A stretch of 64,000 nucleotides of DNA from assembly GCF_014204915.1 (NCBI RefSeq), contig NZ_JACHMH010000001.1:1426001-1490000 (forward strand), in the 5' to 3' direction. Below, in pieces: positions 57,408-64,000 of this stretch. Each line of letters opens with the position of its first letter. Within the stretch, counting starts at the first letter, position 1. The notes beneath the pieces are model-generated. The model was not told where the DNA came from. It saw nothing but the letters and a program-made list of their open reading frames with translations, and ran no database searches. The position numbers and the translations under genes are program-made. Origin of the DNA: Crossiella cryophila (GTDB lineage Bacteria > Actinomycetota > Actinomycetes > Mycobacteriales > Pseudonocardiaceae).

Positions 57408-58640
57408 ATGACAGCGCTATCCCGACGTGTGCTGCTCACCGGAGCGGCGGCGACCGCCGGAGCACTGGCCCTGCAGCCAGGTGCCGCGCTGGCCGCCGCC
57501 GGCGCCCCGGCCGAGGAAGCCTTCGCGCCGAACCCGGCCCGGCTGCGCCAGACCCTGGACTACGCGGTCGCCAAACTGCGCCAGACCGCGCCGACCGTGG
57601 CCACCTTCCCCGAGGAGACCAGGTTCGAGAAGTGGATCCCGGTCAACGACGGCGGCTGGGTCGGCGGTTTCTGGCCCGGCCTGCTGTGGCTGGGCTTCGT
57701 GGACAGCCGCGACCCGCAGTTCGAGAAGTGGGCGAGGGAGGCCGCGCTGCGGCTGACCCCGCGCATCCCGGACACCGGCACCCATGACATGGGCTTCCTG
57801 TTCTACCCGTCCTGGGTGACCGCCTACCGGCTCACCGGCGAGGCGTCCTGGCGGGACGGCGCGGTGCGCGCGGCCGAGTCGCTGAGCAAGCGGTACAACA
57901 CCGCCGGCAAGTTCATCAGGGCCTGGGGTTCGCTGGGCTCCACCGGCAACGCCGGCCGCACCATCATCGACACGATGATGAACCTGGACCTGATGTTCTG
58001 GGCCACCGAGGTCACCGGGGACGGCAAGTACGCCGACATCGCGGCCAACCACGCCCGCACCACCATCAAGCACTTCATCCGCCCGGACGGCTCCACCCCG
58101 CACGTGTTCGACTTCGACCCGGTCAGCGGCACCGCGGTTGGCCCGAACACGGTGCAGGGCTACAGCGCCACCTCGACCTGGGCCCGCGGTCAGGCCTGGG
58201 GCATCTACGGTTTCGCCACCACCTACCGCCGCACCGGCGACCGCCAGTTCCTCAACGCGGCGACCAGGATGGCCGACCACATCCTGCCCTACCTGGCGGA
58301 GAGCCCGGTCCCGATCTGGGACTACCGCTCCCCGTTGGCGCCCAACGACATCCGCGACTCCTCGGCCGGCGCGATCACCGCGTGCGGGCTGCTGGACCTG
58401 GCCAAGATCACCGGCAACGCCCGGTACCAGACCACCGCGCTGACCGTGCTGGACGCGTTGTCCCGCACCTGCCTGACCACCAGGTCCGACCGGCATGACG
58501 CGGTGCTGGCCCGCGGCACCAAGAACCGCAGGGCGGAGAACGGCATCGAGGTGTCGCTGCCCTACGGCGACTACTACCTGATGGAGGCCATCCTCCGGGT
58601 GCTCAAGCCCAGGGAGATCGCCAAGGCCATCGGCCTCTGA
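57408..58640 (+). CDS. Secreted unsaturated glucuronyl hydrolase (GH88)
   Basis: A 410-residue exported enzyme with a Tat signal (LSRRVLLTG plus hydrophobic stretch, about 4-30). The (alpha/alpha)6 barrel shows the two catalytic-type aspartates of the family in THDMGFLFYPSW and TIIDTMMNLDLMFW. It releases 4,5-unsaturated uronic acid from lyase-generated oligosaccharides, whose product spontaneously gives the KduI substrate. It follows the permease and has a GAGAGGAC site. No polysaccharide lyase is present in the window. Confidence 0.93.
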   Translation: MTALSRRVLLTGAAATAGALALQPGAALAAAGAPAEEAFAPNPARLRQTLDYAVAKLRQTAPTVATFPEETRFEKWIPVNDGGWVGGFWPGLLWLGFVDSRDPQFEKWAREAALRLTPRIPDTGTHDMGFLFYPSWVTAYRLTGEASWRDGAVRAAESLSKRYNTAGKFIRAWGSLGSTGNAGRTIIDTMMNLDLMFWATEVTGDGKYADIAANHARTTIKHFIRPDGSTPHVFDFDPVSGTAVGPNTVQGYSATSTWARGQAWGIYGFATTYRRTGDRQFLNAATRMADHILPYLAESPVPIWDYRSPLAPNDIRDSSAGAITACGLLDLAKITGNARYQTTALTVLDALSRTCLTTRSDRHDAVLARGTKNRRAENGIEVSLPYGDYYLMEAILRVLKPREIAKAIGL

Positions 58641-58662
58641 GCCAGCTGATCGCGTTGCCCCG

Positions 58663-60054
58663 TCAGCCGCGCTGGCGGCGGCGGGGCAGCGCGGCCACCA
58701 CGATCACCCCGCACAGCAACAGGATCATCCCGGTCCACAGCAACGGCACGGTCTGGTACGCGGCATTGGTGTAGGCCAGCGGCGGCGGCTTCTCCTTGCC
58801 CTGCGGCGCGGGTGCGGGCGCGGGCGCCGGTGAACTCGGCGCGGGCGTGATCGCCTTGCACACATACCCACCCGCGGGTGCCGCGGCCCGAACGACCTGT
58901 TCCCCCAACGAGATCTGCACCAGCGAGGTCGGCAAACCGGGCAGCTTCAACGCATCCGTGGGCAGCAGCTGCAGATCCAGCAGCCGGGCCACCGCCCCCA
59001 CCGCCGCCCCGTCCCGCTTCTCGTTCACCTGCGCGATGGACAACCGCAACACCCCGATGTCCAGCAGCTTCAACGCATCCGCCCCCGGCAACGGCCCGCT
59101 CACCGGCACGTCCAGCTTCGGCGCGGCCGCGTCCAACTTGCCGAGTTCCTTGCCACCACGGGAAACCCGCAGCACCGGCGCCTCGTACTTCACCGTCGAG
59201 GTCTTCGCGTCCCCGGTCGAGGTCGCCACCAGCTTCGGCGCGCTGACCACGTCGATCCGCACCTCGCCAGGCGTCCCGGCCAGCAACTGGATGCTCGCCA
59301 CCTGCACCGTGGAGGTGGCCTGCACCGCTTTCCCTTGCCGCCCAGGCACATCCACCAGCCGCACGGTGGAACGCGCGCTCAGCGTGTCCGGCAACCGCAA
59401 CAGCGACCCACCGTTCAACAGCCCGGGGATGGCGGGCAGCACGTTCACCGCCGACAAACTCGCCAGCGAGGTCCGCGAGTCCGCGATCGGCTCCACACAG
59501 GGCCCCAGCTTCTCATCCCACCGGGCATGCACACTGCCCTGCAACAACCCCAGCTTCACCAGCGCGTCCAACGGCGACGCGGGCGGCGTCAACCCACCGG
59601 AGAGCGGCTCCGGATTGTCCGGAATCGCCATCTGCGCCAACGACCCCGGCAACCTGGGCGCCCGCCCGTTCACCGCGAACCCGAACGGCGAGGACTCCGC
59701 GATGGCCCGCTCGAAGGACTGCACCGCCTGCGAGTTCACCTGCGCCGAAGCCAGCCCCAGCCCCAGTTCGCCAGCGGCCTGCTTGGGCAGCTTCTTCTCA
59801 TCCTCATCGGTCAGCCCAGGCGAGTTCGTCTGCACCGCCCCCGGCAACACCCGGATGATCCCCAGCCCGGTCCCCGCATCAGCCACCAGCGGCGGGAACC
59901 TCGGCGCGTTCGGATCACTGATCCCAGGCCCGTTCGGATCCACCGGCGAGGGCACCGGCGTGGTCGGCGGCGGCGCCGCCCCGGCCACCGGCCCCAGCGC
60001 GAGCAACACAACAGCAGGCACAGCACAAACAACGGCTAGGCGGCGTGCACGCAT
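58663..60054 (-). CDS. Secreted, C-terminally anchored surface protein
   Basis: A 463-residue protein with a Sec signal (about 1-27), a Pro-rich start, a long beta-rich region (about 140-390) and a Pro/Ala stalk. A C-terminal hydrophobic span (about 434-456) ends in RRRQRG. Two conserved-looking cysteines occur (GPCVEPI and YVCKAI). The last part resembles surface proteins held by a terminal helix, but no sortase motif is seen. Function unknown. AGGAGGG precedes ATG 60054. Confidence 0.8.
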   Translation of the reverse strand: MRARRLAVVCAVPAVVLLALGPVAGAAPPPTTPVPSPVDPNGPGISDPNAPRFPPLVADAGTGLGIIRVLPGAVQTNSPGLTDEDEKKLPKQAAGELGLGLASAQVNSQAVQSFERAIAESSPFGFAVNGRAPRLPGSLAQMAIPDNPEPLSGGLTPPASPLDALVKLGLLQGSVHARWDEKLGPCVEPIADSRTSLASLSAVNVLPAIPGLLNGGSLLRLPDTLSARSTVRLVDVPGRQGKAVQATSTVQVASIQLLAGTPGEVRIDVVSAPKLVATSTGDAKTSTVKYEAPVLRVSRGGKELGKLDAAAPKLDVPVSGPLPGADALKLLDIGVLRLSIAQVNEKRDGAAVGAVARLLDLQLLPTDALKLPGLPTSLVQISLGEQVVRAAAPAGGYVCKAITPAPSSPAPAPAPAPQGKEKPPPLAYTNAAYQTVPLLWTGMILLLCGVIVVAALPRRRQRG

Positions 60055-60232
60055 CAGGCCGGGCCCTCCTCGCGGTGTCACGGGCGACCCGGTCGGTGAG
60101 ACCGGCGTCACGCATGGCCTAACGAGACGGGTACCAACGGGTAACGCGGCGTACCGCTTTCGATCCATGGCCAGTCCATGGTTCGAGCGCGCAGAGACCC
60201 GTTGACCTGCGGAAATTGTCGTTCTTGCCAGG

Positions 60233-61126
60233 TCAGAACGCCGACCACGACCACGGTCGTGCAACCTCGCCACGCAAGCAGGACAGCCGATGCCGAGCCT
60301 CGCGGGCGGCTGCGGGGCTGAGGTCCCCCTTGCTCAGGACGAAGGTGGTCCACCGCAGCTCGTGCACGGTCGCCAGGGTGCGATAGCCCGGCCAGTCGCG
60401 AGGGTCGTAGCCGCCATAGGCAAGCACGAACGCCTGGTACTCCTCGGCGCTGACCCGGTTGAAGTCGGTGTGGTCCACGGCCAGCGACACCAGATCCCAT
60501 TCCGGCCGGCCCAGCCCGACGTGGTCGAGATCCAGCAACACCGGCCGGCCTTGCCGCGGCACCACCACGTTTCCCTGCCAGGCATCCCCGTGGACAACGC
60601 AGTCCGGCCGCCCTGGTGGCAGGTTCTCGTACTCGTGCCGCCACTCAGCCAGGAACTCGCCGAGCCAGTCCCGGTCCTTCGAGCCCAGCCACCTCGCCGC
60701 GCTGACCCGTGCCACCATCCTGCCGAACGGGTCAGGATTCGCCGGCCCGAGATCGGTGGGAATCGGCACCGCGTGCAGGTCCCGCAGCACCGCCCCCAGT
60801 TCGGCCGGAGTCGCCGGCCGATGTTCCGGCAGCTTCGCCCACCAGGTCACCACGTGCTCGCCAACCAGAATCGGCTGTTCGAGATCCGCGACCCGCACCA
60901 CCGGGATGCCCTGCGCGGCAAGCCACCGAGCTGTCCGCAACTCCCGCTCGGCCCCGCGTAGACCACCCGCCCTGCTGATCCGGGCCACCACGTCATCGGC
61001 GAGTGCGAACAGGACATTGGCGCCATCGCGGATCAGGTGCGCCCCCGCGGTGCGCACCCCGGCGGCCGTTCCCGCTGTCACCAGCACGTCCCACAAGGGT
61101 GGTGTGGCGTTCACATCGTCCAGCAT
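60233..61126 (-). CDS. Aminoglycoside phosphotransferase-family kinase
   Basis: A 297-residue APH/choline-kinase-fold protein. Catalytic loop VVHGDAWQGNVVV (about 187-199) and metal-binding LLDLDHVGLG (about 207-216) are intact, so it should be active. Substrates in this family range from aminoglycosides to sugars (AmgK phosphorylates MurNAc) and cofactors. The target here is not evident, and drug resistance should not be assumed. Confidence 0.87.
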   Translation of the reverse strand: MLDDVNATPPLWDVLVTAGTAAGVRTAGAHLIRDGANVLFALADDVVARISRAGGLRGAERELRTARWLAAQGIPVVRVADLEQPILVGEHVVTWWAKLPEHRPATPAELGAVLRDLHAVPIPTDLGPANPDPFGRMVARVSAARWLGSKDRDWLGEFLAEWRHEYENLPPGRPDCVVHGDAWQGNVVVPRQGRPVLLDLDHVGLGRPEWDLVSLAVDHTDFNRVSAEEYQAFVLAYGGYDPRDWPGYRTLATVHELRWTTFVLSKGDLSPAAAREARHRLSCLRGEVARPWSWSAF

Positions 61127-61233
61127 CGTCGCCGCGCCCTACTCACGCGAGGGCCCACGCTGCCTGTCCTGACCAGCGAGATCAGACCAGGTTTGGGTGG
61201 CCGATGAGCTACCGCTAGACTCTGTAGCGTCTC

Positions 61234-61306
61234 GCCGCCTTAGCTCAGACGGTAGAGCAACGCACTCGTAATGCGTAGGTCAGGGGTTCGATTCCCCTAG
61301 GCGGCT
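61234..61306 (+). tRNA. tRNA-Thr (anticodon CGT)
   Basis: A complete 73-base cloverleaf: 7-base-pair acceptor stem (61234-61240 with 61299-61305), D-arm, anticodon stem ACGCA/TGCGT with loop CTCGTAA, and T-arm AGGGG-TTCGATT-CCCCT. Anticodon CGT reads ACG. CCA is not encoded. Confidence 0.97.
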
Positions 61307-61316
61307 CAGCGAGCAG

Positions 61317-61349
61317 AAACCCCAGGTCATCACGCATGACCTGGGGTTT
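61317..61349 (+). terminator. Terminator after tRNA-Thr
   Basis: A 14-base-pair stem (61317-61330 with 61336-61349) ends in TTT, 10 bases after the tRNA. Confidence 0.88.
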
Positions 61350-61396
61350 CTCGCGTTCCGGGCGGGTTCTGTCGGTGCTGTCGGGATGATGGCGGG

Positions 61397-61702
61397 GTGA
61401 CTTCAACGATCACCCGCTGCGAGCGATGTGACCTGCCGACCGGCCAGTGCCCGCACACCCGCCGCCGGGTCGTGGTCCGGGCCGAACCGGATCTCATCCT
61501 GGTCAGCCGGACCAACACCGCGCACCTGCCTGGGGCGTGTCACCACGACGCCCCGCCGGACTACCGGGGCTGGGGTGAGATCCGTGGGGTGCCGCGGGCC
61601 TGGGAGCGGTTGGGCAACGCCGAGCCGATCGCCGCGACGGGTGGGGACAACCCGTCGCGGGTGGCGGACAAGCGGTGCCGGCACTGTGCCAGTTCGTACT
61701 GA
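61397..61702 (+). CDS. Small cysteine/histidine-rich protein
   Basis: A 101-residue protein starting at GTG. CERCDLPTGQCPH near the N-terminus and CRHC near the C-terminus (with CHHD between) suggest a zinc-binding module. No family recognised. It follows the tRNA terminator and converges on the DinB-like genes. Confidence 0.55.
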   Translation: MTSTITRCERCDLPTGQCPHTRRRVVVRAEPDLILVSRTNTAHLPGACHHDAPPDYRGWGEIRGVPRAWERLGNAEPIAATGGDNPSRVADKRCRHCASSY

Positions 61703-61731
61703 AGCGGGCCAGTTCGTACTGAACCGGCTGC

Positions 61732-62241
61732 TCAGCCCATCGACTTCTGGCCGTCCAGGGACTCGCGGATGATGTCGGCGTGACCCGCGTGCTGGGCGGT
61801 TTCGGCGATCAGGTTGGTCAGGACGCGGCGGGCGGTCCAGGAACCCTTCTCGAACCATGGCTCGTCGGGGAGTGGGTGCGCCACGTCCAGGCTAGGCAGG
61901 GTGGCGATCAGGTGGTCGGTGCGGGCGGCCACCTCGGTGTAGCGGTCCAGCAGGGTGGCCAGGGTTTCGCCTGGTTTGGGGGTGAAGGTGTCGGACCAGT
62001 CGCCGTCGGCCTCCTCCTCCCAGTACATCCGGTAGCCGTTGCTCTCGATGAAGCTGGTCCAGCTCACCTCCGCGCCGGTGACGTGCTTGATCAGGCCGGC
62101 CAGGGTCAGTTCGCTGACCGTGGTGCGCTGGTTGGCCTGCTCGTCGGTGAGGTTCTGGGTGGTGTGGCGGAGGAAGAAGCGGGCATTGGCGAGCGCGGCC
62201 AGCAGGTCGGCGCGCTCGCCCGTCAGCTTGGTGTCGGTCAT
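61732..62241 (-). CDS. DinB/DUF664-like protein, copy 2
   Basis: A 169-residue four-helix-bundle protein. LTLAGLIKHVTGAEVSWTSF supplies the first metal-binding His, and AETAQHAGHADIIRESLDGQ supplies the HxxxH pair. Members include metal-dependent thiol transferases (mycothiol- or bacillithiol-dependent), but many are uncharacterised. ATG 62241 lies 5 bases after the stop of its paralogue. Confidence 0.85.
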   Translation of the reverse strand: MTDTKLTGERADLLAALANARFFLRHTTQNLTDEQANQRTTVSELTLAGLIKHVTGAEVSWTSFIESNGYRMYWEEEADGDWSDTFTPKPGETLATLLDRYTEVAARTDHLIATLPSLDVAHPLPDEPWFEKGSWTARRVLTNLIAETAQHAGHADIIRESLDGQKSMG

Positions 62242-62246
62242 CGGGG

Positions 62247-62765
62247 TCAGCCCATCGACTTCTGGCCGTCGATGGCCTCGCGGATGATGTCCGCGTGGCC
62301 GGCGTGCTGGGCGGTCTCGGTGGCGATGTGCGCGAACACCCGGCGGGCCGACCAGGACTTGCCGGGCTCGAACCAGGGGGCCTCGGGGAGCTTGTGTGCC
62401 ACGTCCAGGCTGGGCAGGGTGCTCAGCAGCTCGTCGGTGCGGGCGGCCACCTCGGCGTAGCGGTCCAGCAGGGTGGCCAGCGGCTCGGTGACGGTCCACA
62501 GCGCGTGCCAGTCCGCCTCGTCGAAGTCCATCGCGGACGGGCCCTCGACGATGAACTTCGCCCAGGAGGACTCGGTCTCGGCCACGTGCTTGATCAGCTT
62601 GGCGATGGTCAGCTCGCTGACCGTGGAGGTCTGGTTGGCCTGCTCCTCGGTGAGGTTCTGCGCGGTGTGGCGGAGGAAGAAGCGGGCGTTGCCCAGTGCC
62701 TCCAGCAGGTCGGCGCGCTCGCCGGTCAGGGTGGCGTCGGTGCTGGTCAGTTCGGTGCTGGTCAT
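62247..62765 (-). CDS. DinB/DUF664-like protein, copy 1
   Basis: A 172-residue paralogue of the next gene, with nearly the same start (LTGERADLL-AL-NARFFLRHT) and an almost identical end (TAQHAGHADIIREAIDGQKS). The middle differs. The pair is a tandem duplication, co-transcribed, with GAGGAAGG before ATG 62765. In actinobacteria a mycothiol-dependent detoxification role is plausible but unproven. Confidence 0.85.
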   Translation of the reverse strand: MTSTELTSTDATLTGERADLLEALGNARFFLRHTAQNLTEEQANQTSTVSELTIAKLIKHVAETESSWAKFIVEGPSAMDFDEADWHALWTVTEPLATLLDRYAEVAARTDELLSTLPSLDVAHKLPEAPWFEPGKSWSARRVFAHIATETAQHAGHADIIREAIDGQKSMG

Positions 62766-62880
62766 CGTTCTGCCTTCCTCGGTGGGCTGCTGGGGACTAC
62801 GTTAAGAGCCGTATAGGTCAGCTACGGTCCTATTTCCGAACCAGGTTTTGGGAAATTCTCGGGAGGGGGTAGCCGAGGGT

Positions 62881-63330
62881 ATGAGCACCGTGGCGGGAAC
62901 TGAAGCGATTGGCCGCAGACTGCTGGTCTCTGCGGCGGCCGGACTGGCGCCCGGACTGGTGTTGTTGCTGGTGGACGTGCTGCTCAGCCGGCAGATCGTG
63001 TGCACCAACCAGGGCTTCGGCTGCCTCGGCGCCTGGTTGCTGGCCTTCCCGCTGGGGGTGGCCCTCGGGGTGGGGCTGGCCTGGCTGGTGCTGCATCGCG
63101 CCGGGGTCGAGCAGGGCTGGCGGATCGCGTTGCTCGGGCCGGTGGCGGCCTGGGCCATCCTCCGGTTCCTGTCCGGGCTGCCGCTGCCGATGTCGGCGTT
63201 GCTGCTGCTCTACTGCGTGCTCGGCTACCTGGCCGCGGGATTCGTCACCGCGCCGAGGGTGGCCTGGCCGTGGCGGGCCGGGGTCGGATTGCTGCTGCTC
63301 GCGGCGGTGCTGCTGCCCAGTCTCGGCTGA
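62881..63330 (+). CDS. Four-span membrane protein of unknown function
   Basis: A 149-residue hydrophobic protein with spans at about 14-37, 45-68, 78-100 and 105-147. Two cysteines flank an exported loop (VCTNQGFGCLG). No family recognised. ATG 62881 has a GAGGG stretch upstream. It is divergent from the DinB-like pair. Confidence 0.7.
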   Translation: MSTVAGTEAIGRRLLVSAAAGLAPGLVLLLVDVLLSRQIVCTNQGFGCLGAWLLAFPLGVALGVGLAWLVLHRAGVEQGWRIALLGPVAAWAILRFLSGLPLPMSALLLLYCVLGYLAAGFVTAPRVAWPWRAGVGLLLLAAVLLPSLG

Positions 63331-63334
63331 GGGC

Positions 63335-63733
63335 TCAGGGCAGCAGGCGGAAGTGCATGCAGACCACCTGGGTGTCCTCCGCGACGGTCGCGCCGCTGTC
63401 GGTGAAGTACTTCAGGTGCACCTCCCGCCAGTGCTCGACCGAGCGGAAGTCCTCGCCCTCGGCCTTGGCGAAGGCCCAGTCCACCGCGATGAAGGGCCGC
63501 ACCTCGACCTTGGTCACCTCGACCGTGCCGATCCGCCGCTCCTGGCTGTCCACCAGCGCGAGTAGCTCACCGACGTGTTCCAGCGGCTCGCCCTCGGCCT
63601 GGTAATCGGCGTCCAGCAGCCCCGCGGTGGCCTGCTTGTGCCCGCCCAGCACGCGTTCGTTGAGCCAGTCCCGCATCTCGCCCGGGGTGCCAAGGCCCAG
63701 CACCCGCTGCCCGTCGAGGCGATCCCAGGCCAT
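63335..63733 (-). CDS. ASCH-domain protein
   Basis: A 132-residue protein consisting of one ASCH (PUA-related) domain: AGLLDADYQAEGEPLEHVGE, VEVRPFIAVDWAFAKAEGED and SVEHWREVHLKYF are the family's segments. ASCH domains bind RNA or act as nucleoside amidohydrolases. Which applies is unknown. It lies 1 base after the CorC-like gene stop and is likely co-transcribed. Confidence 0.85.
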   Translation of the reverse strand: MAWDRLDGQRVLGLGTPGEMRDWLNERVLGGHKQATAGLLDADYQAEGEPLEHVGELLALVDSQERRIGTVEVTKVEVRPFIAVDWAFAKAEGEDFRSVEHWREVHLKYFTDSGATVAEDTQVVCMHFRLLP

Positions 63734-63734
63734 C

Positions 63735-64000
63735 TCAGTCCTCCGCCCGCTTCGCCTTGGGGCGCAAGCGGATCTCGGTGATCGCGTGCCGGTCCACCGC
63801 GGTGATCTCCAGCGTCCACTCGGCCAGTTCCACCCGGTCGCCCGGCTGGTCGGGGATGCGCCGCAACGCGATCAGGGCCAGGCCGGCGATCGTGGTGTAG
63901 TCGCCATCGGGTGCGTCGCCCATCTCCACACCCAGGTCGATCAGGTCGTGCACCGGGAAGGTGCCGGGCAGCAGCAGCGCGCCGTCCGGTTCGGCCTGCA
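63735..64000 (-). CDS. CorC/HlyC-type membrane transporter, C-terminal part only
   Basis: The last 88 residues of a gene running off the right edge. LPGTFPVHDLIDLGVEM, YTTIAGLALIALRRIPDQPGD and the following strand pair match the CorC_HlyC transporter-associated domain found after the CNNM and CBS domains of magnesium/cobalt efflux proteins. Confidence 0.82.
   Translation of the reverse strand, partial: QAEPDGALLLPGTFPVHDLIDLGVEMGDAPDGDYTTIAGLALIALRRIPDQPGDRVELAEWTLEITAVDRHAITEIRLRPKAKRAED

Noticed and set aside
60233-61126. Aminoglycoside resistance gene
   Set aside because: The APH fold includes many metabolic kinases. There is no resistance or biosynthetic context, so only the family is assigned.
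61234-61306. tRNA-Thr as an integration site of a mobile element
   Set aside because: No integrase and no repeated tRNA end nearby; the following genes look chromosomal.

Overview
The window is bacterial chromosome of very high G+C content. Genes are densely packed, GTG starts are common, and stop/start overlaps (ATGA, GTGA) are frequent. Many starts sit 5-8 bases behind a TANNNT element, as expected for leaderless mRNAs. Gene content and order match the Mycobacterium tuberculosis Rv3644c-Rv3677c neighbourhood (holB, topA, DUF1998 helicase, Tad-like locus with ssd, HAD phosphatase, acs, marP, Nudix, thioredoxin-like, nth, crp, metallo-hydrolase). The organism is therefore an actinomycete. A member of the Pseudonocardiales is my inference, not proven. 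I see no insertion sequences, prophage or CRISPR array.

Region by region: 0-6 kb holds a partial Gfo/Idh/MocA oxidoreductase, a Nudix hydrolase, a metallo-hydrolase, a second DNA sliding clamp and an MFS transporter behind palindromic operator sites. 6-17 kb is the conserved crp/nth/TlpA-like/Nudix/marP block, then holin-like, nhaA, TSUP transporter, acs and a GNAT. 17-28 kb is a one-direction cell-wall-recycling cluster: an ABC importer (binding protein and two permeases), secreted NagZ, secreted NamZ-type exo-muramidase, a secreted AmiE-like serine hydrolase, then MurR-type regulator and MurQ. It resembles the Bacillus subtilis murein-recycling operon with the PTS transporter replaced by an ABC system. 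Next come a candidate Ms1-type (6S-like) RNA and a HAD phosphatase.

29.4-36.5 kb is the strangest part. It has a 7-base tandem repeat, about 850 bases of C-rich/G-poor spacer, two equally spaced pairs of DnaA-box-like sites, and a Tad-type secretion/pilus locus (Ssd, TadA, TadB, TadC, Flp-like pilin). The locus ends in a fusion of a TadE-like and an Rv3654c-like protein. 36.6-52 kb carries a PrimPol-like protein, a DUF1998 helicase, H+-pyrophosphatase, small conserved proteins, a secreted protease, topoisomerase I, an MFS-dTMP-kinase-like fusion whose kinase half looks dead, and DNA polymerase III delta'. 53-58.6 kb is an unsaturated-uronate catabolic cluster (IclR regulator, KduD, KduI, LctP-family permease, GH88). 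The right end has a membrane-anchored surface protein, an APH-family kinase, tRNA-Thr(CGT), tandem DinB-like genes, an ASCH-domain protein and a partial CorC/HlyC protein.
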